Shown here: piece after piece, positions 15,001 to 27,000 of the stretch | Position numbering within the stretch: the first letter of the stretch is position 1 | Layout of the letters: each line of letters begins with the position of its first letter | From: Sipunculus nudus | Lineage: Eukaryota; Annelida; Sipuncula; Golfingiida; Sipunculidae | Length of the DNA stretch: 64,000 nt | Direction: 5' to 3' | NCBI GenBank assembly: GCA_026874595.1 | Contig: CM049308.1 | Span: 48,615,327-48,679,326, forward strand | Notes under the pieces: generated by a model | Databases searched by the model: none | Seen by the model: the letters and a program-made list of their open reading frames with translations, nothing else | What the model was told of the DNA's origin: nothing | Translations under genes and position numbers: made by a program

Positions 15001-18000
15001 GGACAAACAATATCATTGTGCTAATTACTATCTCAGCTATAATTTATTCCTGGAATTATTATTCATTTTCACACCTGGCGAAGATTTTACTCTTCTGAAG
15101 TAAGGAATTCCTTATCTGATGAACATCCACACTTTCATAGCAATACTATGACTTGTGGACACAATTAATTGTGCACTTTAATCATTGAAACCCTGGTTGT
15201 ACAACACAAAATATAAAATGTAGCCTAGAATAAGAATGAATCAAATACAGAACATTATAACATTAATCTAGTTTATGCACCATCCAAGGGTAGGGGTTGC
15301 AGGGAAGAGGAAAAGCCTGCCAAGAGGGGAAGCCAGCCAAGCCGGCCCAAGCCAAGCCAAAGAGTGGGTGAAGGCTGTACTAGCTGGACTTGACATACAC
15401 AACACTTAACATGGTGTATTAAAACTTGTTTAAAAGCTACTCTTTTCAATCAATTCCTTTGAAATTTCAGATTTTAAAAGATTAAATCCTTATGTATATA
15501 TGATATGAAAATTAAATCAACAGTGTTTACAGGGAAAACACATGCTGTGAACAAATTTGGACAAAATTTAAGGTATTGATTTTTTATTTATGCTAATAAC
15601 TTAAAAATTTGAAAATTCTGATTTTTTGGGGGTATACAATTGGATCTTGATAAAATAAAGTTATATCCCAGAAAAAAAATCTCTAGCTTCAGCATTTCTC
15701 AGGTAAAGTGAGTAAATATATTTTCCGATTTTTTTTAAAAAGTGCATTCTGTTTGGGCCTTAATCTTCAAGAAATTAAGAAATACTGACCTAATTAATGG
15801 TATGTACATAGGAAATGTATGGAAGAATATGCATATTAAATATGATCAAAAACAGATCAGTGGTTTTGATATTAGGGCAGTCTTGAAGTGTAACAATGGG
15901 TTTTACACTGAAACGGAGTTTTTTCCTAAAGAGGAACGAAGTCCTTGTGACCAAATTTTTGGCATGGTAAAAGATTTTGGGGACATCTTACTGTATGCAG
16001 AATTTTGAATACATAGGTTCAACAATTTCAAAAAGTGCCCTGTTAACGGACATACGGCTTGCTGGACGGATGGACAAAGGGCCATGACTATAGCTCAGAT
16101 GACTTATAGTCAGCTGGGCTAAAAATCATGTCAGTCTGAAGAAAAATTCAAACAAAAGTGGATCCTACTTGCTGACCAGGCCAGAGAGTTCTTGTGTAAC
16201 TGTACAAGCTGACACAGCTGTTTTATCAACCTGTCTATCTTATCACTCAGGTTACCATCATGCATTTTGCCCCCATTGTATTCTTTTTGAGACCAAATTC
16301 ATTAATCAATATTATCTTTTTACTGTACAGCCAGATTCAAGTGCCTGGGCTGAAACATTTATATGAAAACAACAAACTTTTAAACTGAATCAAGGAGTAA
16401 GAAAAACAAGGCCTACAGGCCTAATGCTAACCCTGTGCAAAGTTTGGGAGTATGAATGGAGGTTTATTTTTAAGATTTGATATTGATCCTCTTAAATCCT
16501 GCATATCTACCTTAGTCATTATGATTTCAGCTAAATGGACTAGTACATTTTAAAACTAGAATATCGGTAGTCGACAAGCGACTTTGTGTATCCGCAGAAA
16601 ACAGAGTGGGACGGGTGAAGTGAGGCATGGATTAAGTGGCAAGGGGAATAGAGTGAGGTGTGTTGCATATTAGCATGGATGTCTGCAGAGTAAACGTGAA
16701 TGTAGGTGGTGCCACCTGTCATAAAATAGAGAAAATTGTCCAGGATGTATAAACCTGCAAAATTTCAGGTGGATAAGTCAAATCACTGCTGAGATAGGAG
16801 TGATTTTATCCCAAGGCAGATGAACAGATAGACGCTGTGCATAAGTGGTTGCAGGTGGCTCCACCAGTTTTGCCTATGATAAAGAGCTATGCGAGATCTA
16901 TAAACAAACAAAATTTTGGCCCAATCAGTCAAACAGTTCCCGAGATATGAGCTTGGATGTCTGCAGAGTAAAAGTGAATGTAGGTGGCACCACCTGTCAA
17001 AAAATCGAGAAAGCTGTCCAGGATGTATAAAACTGCAAAATTTCATGTGGATAAGCCAAACCACTCCTGAGATATGAGTGATTTTATCCAAGGGCAGATG
17101 AACAGATGGACACTGTGCAAAAATGGTTGCAGGTGGCGCCACCATTTTAGTGTGTGTTATAAAGCTATCAAAGGGCTACATTTGTGCAAAATTTTTAGCT
17201 TGATTGGTCAAACGGTTCCCAAGATATGTGGGTTTATGTGTGGAAACAGACACACAAATGGACACTGGGCAGCGAGGAAAGGTCAGAGGTCAACCAAAAA
17301 TGAGGGCTCAGCAGTTCACATGTGACCTGATGATAAACCCAATTTGCTTAAAATGCAAACCAAGTTTTTTCAAACAGTTGAAAGATATTGTTCCAAAAAT
17401 CTGGGAATTCTGCATCTAGACATTGTGTCTAGACATCTAGATGCTGTGTCTAGACATCTAGACACATTGTCTAGACACCCACAAGAGCCAGGTCAGTTGC
17501 CATGGTGATGTCTGGACCCCACCTGTTTGTACTGAATGACCTCTTGACTTAGCTGCTGAAACTCAGCATGTTGTCAAATCTGCTTTCAAACCCAGAAAGC
17601 CTTTTCAATTGGCTACAATGCTTTTTTAAAGCTGTATTTACCCAATCTATTCTTATAAAACTGGATGAACCCTACCATAGAATAATTCTTGTAAAGTTTA
17701 AACCAATCAGCTTAAAAGTTTCACCATAAATCAGTGTATAAGCTAAAAGAGTTTAAAATTACATTTTCGCTTGTAAACCCACATCAATGTGTGTGGCTAC
17801 CTCAATTTCAGATATGACATATGTGACAAACATTGGTATAAATTTGCTGATTATAGCTCTAGCCGTTTTCTGAAATTTTAAATTTAGTGTGTTTTTTTGG
17901 ACAGATGACTAAGTTCAACCTCCTGTAACTCGGCCAAAAATTTCCAAACTGGAACCATTCAAACAAACTTGAGAAAGATTGTTCCAGGGATCATTTCTGT

Positions 18001-21000
18001 GAAATATTGGACAATTTGGCTGGACAGTTTCAGAGAAGAAGATTTTTAAAGCTTTTTTAGCTTTTTCCCTATAAAATCTAAGAAAATGCAGTTAGAAAAC
18101 AAGGGACTTATGGGTCACGGCGCTCAGCTGTTATATATGATAAAAAAATATGATTTAGAAATGAGGCACATGCTGGTTTTATGTGGTAATAAAAAAAAGC
18201 TGTATTATGAGTTGTTGTTGTTTAGCTTATGTATGATTTTGATAGTACCTCTGGACACAGGAAAGAGGATTAATTTCATTTATTTTATTAACAAATGGAG
18301 TGCGATTGTCACACAGATTTTGACTTGGCCATATAACTTATAAGCTGAACATATAATATAAGAGTTTAACTATTTATTAAAAAAATTACAAATATTGTCC
18401 CAAATATAATTTTTATTAAAAATAATAAGAGAATAGTATGATTTTTTCAAATAAAATATAACTGAAATGATTATTAAAATAACATGAAAGAATATATTCA
18501 TGAATGCATTCATTAATACATTTGGAAAGTATTTGCACTGGTATTCATATACTTTCATTTTTACCTGAATTCCCATTCTTATGAAAGAAATTTTATAATG
18601 GAGTACATATTCATATTTGTGTTTAAATACAATTGCAAAGTATTCACACCATGTCTGGTATTTATTCAGTTTTCACCAAACAATGATGTTGAGAATCCAG
18701 AATATACAAAATTCACACATTTAAACTAGATATTTCTTGGCACCGCAGGTGCCATAGTATCCCCAGACAATTAATCCCCCCCTTTTAAGAATAGGCCCCC
18801 CATCTTCAGCAACAATTAATATCAGACCACACTCATAGAAAAGGTCATTCTCATAGAAAAGGTCATGATCCAAATTTCAATATACATCATCCCCTAACCC
18901 ATGTCTATGTATATGCAAGAAATCTGTCCATTAGTTTTTGACTTATAATGCTCACAATACTGTTAAGTGGCAATGATGGGGTATTAAACGGCACGAAAAC
19001 AAGTAAAAGAATAACAGGTGGCACCACCTGTTTCCCGTACATGACAACACTATCCAAGATCTTCGTTCAAGTTGATTTTTGGACCAATCAATGCATTCCT
19101 TATTGAGAAATTAATGATTTTGTGTGATTTTCACCATATATGGCAATATTCAAGGTCAAGGCCACTCATTGGAAAGGTCATGACCCCTATTCAAATAAAC
19201 ATTATCCTATAACCCATATCCATGTATATGCATAATATGAAAGAAATTTGTCCATTAGTTTTTGACTTATAATGCTCACAGTACTGATAAATGGCAATGA
19301 TGGGGTATTAAACGGCACAAAACAAGTAAAAGAATAACAGGTGGCGCCACCTGTTTCCGGTAAATGACAATACTTTCTAAGATCTTCGAACATGTTGATT
19401 TTTGGACCAATGCATGCATCCCTTATTGAGATATTTATGATTTTGTGTAATTTTCACCATATATGGCAATATTCAAGGTCAAGGCCACTCTAATAGGAAA
19501 GTTCATGACCCCAATTTATATATACATCATCCCATAACCCATGTCTATGTATATGCATAATATAAAAGAAATCTGTCCATTAGTTTTTGACTTATAATGC
19601 TCACAGGTTATAAATGTACTGTTAAGTGGCAATGATGGGGTATTAAACGGCACAAAACAGGTAAAAGAATAACAGGTGGTGCCACCTGTTTCCGGTACAT
19701 GACATTACTATCCAAGATCTTCGGTCAAGTTGATTTTTGGACCAATGCATGCATCCCTTATTGAGAAATTAATGATTTTGTGTGATTATCACCATATATG
19801 GCAATATTCAAGGTCAAGGCCACTCTCATAGGAAAGGTCATGACCCCAATTTAAATAAACATCATCCCATAACCCATATTTATGTATTTGCATAATATGA
19901 AAGAAATCTGTCCATTAGTTTTTGACTTATAATGCTCACAGTGCTGTCAAGTAGCAATTTTGGGGATATAAAACGGCATGAAAACAAGGAAAGGAATAAT
20001 ACGTGGCGCCACCAGTTTCTGGAACATGACAACCCTATCCATGATCTTCGATCAACTTGATTTTGGGATCAATCCATGCAAGTTTTCTTGAGATATTTCA
20101 GAATTTGTGTGATATTCCCCAAAACTGAACCTATTCAAGATCAAGGTCACTCTCCTAGTTGAGGTCATGACCTCATTTTAAATAGGCGTCGTCCTCTCAC
20201 CCATATCTATACATATACCAAGTTTGGTAAAGATCCGTGAAATATTTTTTGAGTTATTGTGTCCAAAAGAAATCTCGGCGGCGCGACCGTGCCTAAACCA
20301 TAGTATCTCCAGACTATGTCTGGCGATACAATAATGATCATAAGTACCTGGTTTTATGGCTTTTATTTATATTAAAAAAAATGTAATATATTCATTTTGG
20401 ACTAATTTCACATCAATGTACTAACTATAGACACAGTAGGAATCTAGATAATAATATTATCAACTGCATCTTTGTCTATCATTAATTTCCTTCATATGAT
20501 CCCTAATGATTAGTAATGAATAACATGATTTACTTTTTTATCATTAAAATTGAACTGAAAAATACCATAGGTGACTGCATGGTGTTATTTGGAATACGTG
20601 ACATTCTATCCATTGATACAAGATTCTTATATCATCGGTAACTGCAAGTTAATTTCCTGTTATTATCAACTAACAAATTCCTTTTCTATTTTTCTTTAAT
20701 TTGTTATTAAAAACCAATAAAAATTTATTAATTTATTGTTTATTGTTATGTTGTTGGTTAAAACTACTAGATGAGTTGGGTTGGACACCTGGATCAACTG
20801 TGGCTGGCCATTATATAATAAGCTGCCTGGAGCCCCAGTTTATGCCTCGCCTCAAGCATGCATAATTTGCTGAAAGTTCAACAAGGTCAACATACAGGTG
20901 ACTCAAGAGGTGCTACAGAGAGCCAAGGTTTGACATGGTCTCATAAAAACATTAATAAAAGCTACAATTTTTGGCCAATTTCTTTCAGCTTTTTAAACTA

Positions 21001-24000
21001 AAAAGCTGAAATCTTTATGTGTGCATTATATGAAAATTATATCAACAGTGCTCACAGGAAACAAACATGCCATGGTCAAAGTTGGGCAAAATTTAAGGTA
21101 CTAATTTTATATTTATACTAATAACTTATAAAATTTGAAAAATTCAGAACTTATTTTGGATATTCAATTGAATCTTGATTAAATAATGTTACATCCCTGA
21201 CAAAAAATCTCTAGCTTCAGCAATCCTCTTGTTAAGGGAGTAAATATATTTCTTGATTTTTTTCAAAGTGCATTATGTTGGGCCCATAACTTAAAACAAT
21301 TATCGTAAAATCTCCACTTAAAACCGCACTTCCGATTAAAACCGCACCCAGACTTTGCTGAAATTCCGGGTGAGACATCGCGAGGGGCTCAAATACTAAG
21401 AACCCCCCTTTAAAACCGCACCAACTTTCGCTACGGAATGATTTGACAAAGGACACAATTAAGCTATCATCTAGAAATGAACATGCATAGGTTGCGACTC
21501 GGCCATTCCTGTCCACTTTAAAATTCCTTGGGCATTTTATTAAAACACATCAGAACACTTTTTTGCAGGGTCACTCAAGCATGAAGTCTGGAAGGACGTA
21601 AGGGCCGGTGAACCTCTGCCTGTTTATACAGATTTTATTCCGTGCCGTATTCTTGTTTGCTACTGATTTGTCATTATATTTTAGAAAAAAATATTCTGCT
21701 GATCCATTTCAAGTCACTGTATATTTTAATTCTAAAAGTAATATTTTGAAATCTTAATTTTTGATGAAAATTCCATTTTCTGGAATTACTCGGAAGATTC
21801 AAATCATTTTCATACCGGTTACTTCGGTATTATCATCGTCACATCGTACGTTGACATCGCTTCATGTCACAATTTGCTGGTGCGTTTGAAAACATCGCTG
21901 GTCAACTTAACTAAATATCTAAGTAACTGAAGTTACCTTGTCGAGATACGCACGTATAGGAAACATGAAGCTTGAAATCAAGTGATTTAAGGTAAAATTA
22001 AAGTGGCCAGTCGGGGTAAGCAAGTTTTTTTACCTGAAGAAAGTTTCCGTGTGGGAAGCCATTTTGTCAAAGCAGTGTTCGCGCAAGGCACGCTGGGACA
22101 AAATAGGTGGCTGTTCTGTTTACCACCCACCGCGTACAGCCGTTCAAAATATTCTTAGCCGAATACCGGGGTGTTTCAGCACATGGCGGCAATCAAACTT
22201 GATTTTAAAACGATCGTCTGCCATTGTGTGACTCCTTATGATGTCAGCTTTTTATTCATTTTACGTTCTAAACAAATAATCATTGCTAAATAATGCCGCA
22301 AATGGGTTTAAAGTAGGCTTTTATTTAAATTTTGCTTGACCATGCCCAACGAAGTGGGCCGCTGTGTGTTACAGCAGGGTTGTTGTAAACGTATTATTTG
22401 GTGACAGTTACCAAGATTTTATAACAAGTTATATATCACATGAAACTAATCAGCAATATTTAGTTTATAAATAACAAATAATCGTAAATAATACATTTAA
22501 ACACGGCTCCCATGCATGCGAGACTGCTGCTAAGAACGGCCTTCGAAAGTTGCAATATTATCGCCCACTCGCCGGCCCAAAAACGATGTCTGTCAGGAAG
22601 ATATTCAGGAAACCCTTCTGGTATAAACCGCACAGTGCTTGCAGGAAATCAACCCGATTTCAAGATTTTGAATTTCTTGATTAAACCGCGGTTTTAAGTG
22701 GAGATTTTACGGTACGCAATACTGACATCATTTCTGGCATGTGCATAGAGAATGTATAGAAAAATATGTATATTATATATGATTAAAGTCAGATCAGTGG
22801 TTTTGATATTAGGCCGTCTTGAAGTGTAACAATGGGTTTTTAATGGAAAAATGAAGTTTTTCATTAATATCTCAAAGGTATTAAGTCCTAGTGACCAAAT
22901 TCTTGGCATGGTAGGGGATTTTTGAGACATCTAATTGCATGCCAAATTTTAGGAACTGAGAGCTGAAGCTGGGGAGCTGAGCACTTGTAAACTGCATGAC
23001 ACTAGCTTGATGTAAACAATATGTTACATGGTGCTTGAAAACTTGAATAAAATCTACAGTTTTTGATCAACTGGTTTCAAATTTTTGGTGTTTACAGACA
23101 AAATGCTAAAAAAACATGCTGTGGAAATTAAATCCACAGCACTTACAGGAAAAAAACGTGCCATGGTCAAAGTTGGGCAAAATTTAAGGTACCAATTTTT
23201 TATTTTTGTTAATATTTTTAAAAATTTAAAAGATTTTGATGTAATTTCGGGCATACAATTTAATTTTGATTAATTAGGGTTATATCACTGGGAAAAAAGT
23301 CCATAGCTTTAACACTTTTGGTCTTAAGTGACCAAATATCTTTCCTGATTTTTTTACAAAGTCCATTATGTTTGGGCCCATAACTTTTTAAAATTAAATA
23401 ATACAGACATAATTTCCTGCATGTACATAGGAACTATATAGAGGAAAAATTATGGTAAATATGAGGAGAACAGACAAGCGGTTTTGATAGTAGGCAGTCC
23501 TGAAGTGTAAAAATAGGTTTTTAATAAAAAATTGAGGTTTTACCTTAATTTCTAAAAAGAACTAAGTCGCAAAGATCCAGTTTTTGGCTTGGTAGGAGAT
23601 CATGGGGACATCTAACATTATGCTGAATTTTGGATTCCTAGGTCTTACAGTTTCAAAACGTGCCACATCTACGGACCAACGGACGGACGACGGACAATGG
23701 ACCACCACTATAGCTCAGATGACTTATAGTCAGCTGAGCTAAAAAATAAACGAAATCCAACAGAATTTTTCAGATGACTGATTATTTGCAAAAAGTTTTG
23801 TGATGCTAGCTTTTGCCGTTTTTGAGATAGCTATGGTTAACATACAGACGACGCACGACGCATGACAGACAACACATGGCAGATGAATGCCGCACCATCG
23901 CATAAGCTCACAGGTTCGCTTAAAACACATGTTAATGTGATAGTCAATGATGTTTTTACACCTTAGCAATATGCTAAATAAGTATATAAAGCATTAGTGC

Positions 24001-27000
24001 TTTCAGGAAAAGCGATATTAATACAATTATAAACACATTTAGAAGACTGAGTTAGTAAGAAATCAGTAGAGAAATGAGAGACCATGATATTGTATAAGTA
24101 TTGAGTAAGTTTAACATAAATGATTACCTTTTCTATTTCTGGTACAGTGCGTGAGCAGTAGATCAATTTGGTCACTTCCAATGGATTTTGCTGAAGCAGA
24201 AATAACCATGGTCAACAGACAATGTATTTCAATTAAATGTCACACTGCATCAGATGAAAACAGAACCTGTTATGTGGAATGTTTATCACTGGGAAAAAGG
24301 TAAACAAGATTGTAGTGTGATTTTTATCAATATGTACCCTCTGCTAGGGCCAAAAAGAAGGTCTCTGTTTCCAATTACATATTCATGAAAATTTAGGAAA
24401 CATAAAATGAGGTTTCTAGGTCAAGCAGTTATGATTTGTGTCCTGTTAACAGCCAGCTGGATGGAAATCAACAGTTTAACGGCCATCGTTATAGCTCAGA
24501 TGGCAGATATCATGCATGAAAGCTTTGCTTCTTCACTGAGTTTACTTTCAGATGGCATAGAATCTTTTTCATGCCAAATTTTGGGTTCTACAGACCCAAA
24601 AACCAATAAAATCTGTAGCCATAAATATCTGCAGTTTTAAGTAAGAAAGATATGCATATCAGTAACAAATGAATAAAGTATTTCAGTCAATGAATGTGGA
24701 GTAGGATTAATGCTCTAAAGGATGTGTGCTATAAGAAGGACGGACCTAAACTTGAGACAACTACACACTTTTATACACAATGGATCCACCATATAGGCAT
24801 ATACAGAACCATAGCTTTCTTAGGTGCAGCTAAGACACACTTATATAAACTAGATGTTCAACAAAATAAAGCCCTCAGAGCAGCCTTAAGAGTTAGTAGG
24901 TTCACAAAACATCAGAACTAAGAGCATGCACAAACACAGCAACTATTAAAGACTACATGATAAAACAATCAACACTTGACTTACAACAGGATAAAACATA
25001 TAAACTCAATACAAATCTTAACAAATGACAACAAGCATACAATAGCTAAAAATAAATTTGTCTCTTCTCTAGACAAAATCCTATGTATACAGAGACTAAC
25101 ATCATATCCACTAAGCAAGCAGCCTTGTGAAGTCAGTTTGATCTTACCTTGCACAAAGTTTAATATTTATAGACCTTAGCTTATATCTCTATCTCCTGTG
25201 AATTTCTCCTAATCTTTGGGCCTAATAGTAAATAGATAATAATCAAATATTTCCTAAGATATTATCTTTATCATTGCTGTAGGAGTGCCTAGGACTATGG
25301 TCCCTGACTTCCTCATCTACCACTCTAGAGCGCCATCTTTTCCTTCATTTAAACAAGGGACTGATGGGTCAATGTGCTCAGCTGAAGTTGACCTTGAAGG
25401 TATAATCTAAAATAACATCAAATGGAGATAAAGTCTGAGAAGAAGGGATAATATAGCCAATCAGAGGTTGATTGAAGGAATTGTTGCAAATAATATTTTG
25501 TGACCATGTTTTACCTAATATTGAAACCGAAGAATGTAAGCAGATTGTCAATTTAAGATCTATACTATTACCATGATCATTGGTTGGCTTTTTGATACAC
25601 TGTTAACAGTTCAGCAGTTTACACATTTGTCCAATTAGATCCTATTTTTTTTTTTATTAAACCAACATTTTTTTTTCTATTTCATAAAATGATACATTTG
25701 CCATAACATTCCCACTCAGCAAATGGAAGGACCTGATGATGGGAGCAGGGGGGGGGGGGGAGGGGGGAGATAATGATGGGAGTTACAACACCTCTATACT
25801 TTTGTATTTTCTTTATTTAATAAATTTTATGCAGTAATAAATCTACTGTCCCCAGTGCACAGATGCAAGGATTTAATGGCTGGGAAGGGAACTGTTGGAG
25901 TTAGAAGACCCTTGCATATACATACAGGATATGCAATTTAAATCAACAGTGCTTACTGGGAAAAGAGTTTATTCATAATTATTAAATATTTAAAAACAGG
26001 CAAAGAGATGGGAAAAAAAACAAATCACTTTAATTCCCATTCTACTGAGGCAAGAAGATAATGAACAAATGTTTGCATTAGATCCTAATTGGTTTTTTTT
26101 ACATCAATTTTTTTTCAAGTTTATAAATTTTACTTTACATTTACAGTATAACATACATCTGAATATTTAAGTTGATTCACAATTCTAAATTGCATCAACA
26201 TTTATAGCTAATTTGGTCAGGTAACATCACATTATGCACACAGATGTATTTATTTATATTATAAATAATATTTATTAGAATCGCAAAACAATAAATATCT
26301 GAAAATAACACTTGATTAAGAATTCACAATTCTAAATTGCACCTTTATTTATCCATGATTTGGTTCATACATTATCAAATTAAGCCTAGTGATGGGTTTA
26401 ATTATATTTTAATTTGCTTTAATTATTTAAAAGGAAATTAATTTCTTAAACAAGGGAGCCTTGGGTCATGTCACTAAGCTGAATTTGTCAAATTTGAGAA
26501 AATGCAAAATATGCTTATTTCTTTGATAAAGTTTATAAATTTTACACATTTGCAATATAAAATATATAACTATATATTTTTTTATTTATTATCTAAACTG
26601 CATCAACATTTATTAATAATTTGGTCAGATAACACCACATTATCCACAGACACGTACATTTTTTTAAGACAAAAATTTTATAAATTTGCAAAACAACAAG
26701 TATCTAAAAATTAATATTTGATTTAGATTTCACAATTTTAAACTGCACCCCTGCTTATCCATAATTTGGCTCATATATATTATAAATTATGCATACTGAT
26801 GGGTTTAATTTCTTTTACAATGCTACATGACCACATGGCATCTTCTGGATTACTCCTTGAATTACAATTTAAAGAAAAGTTTTGTATATTGGAGTGAAAA
26901 CAGCATTACAATCAAGAAATACAGTTCAAACAATAACTATTACTGCTTAACACTTGGTGGGTGGGTTTGAGAATATCTGTACACCTGCCACAGCTGGGGA

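Larger units (their letters stand above)
18099..23745 (+). mobile_element. Family-1 element carrying two later insertions
   Basis: The 5' end ACAAGGGACTTATGGGTC is at 18099. The 3' end is a GACGGACGACGGAC tract near 23680 and the hairpin AGCTCAGATGACT-tat-AGTCAGCTGAGCT plus A6 at 23712-23746. It is colinear with the copy at 29702-32341, apart from inserts at 18726-20329 and 21303-22712. The internal ~650 bp unit with 'gccatggtcaaagttgggcaaaatttaaggtac' occurs twice (near 21070 and 23160). No protein is encoded. Confidence 0.78.

Noticed and set aside
16783-17145. 120-codon minus-strand frame
   Set aside because: It lies wholly in family-4 monomers and follows the palindrome spacing. No domain is seen and related monomers break the frame.
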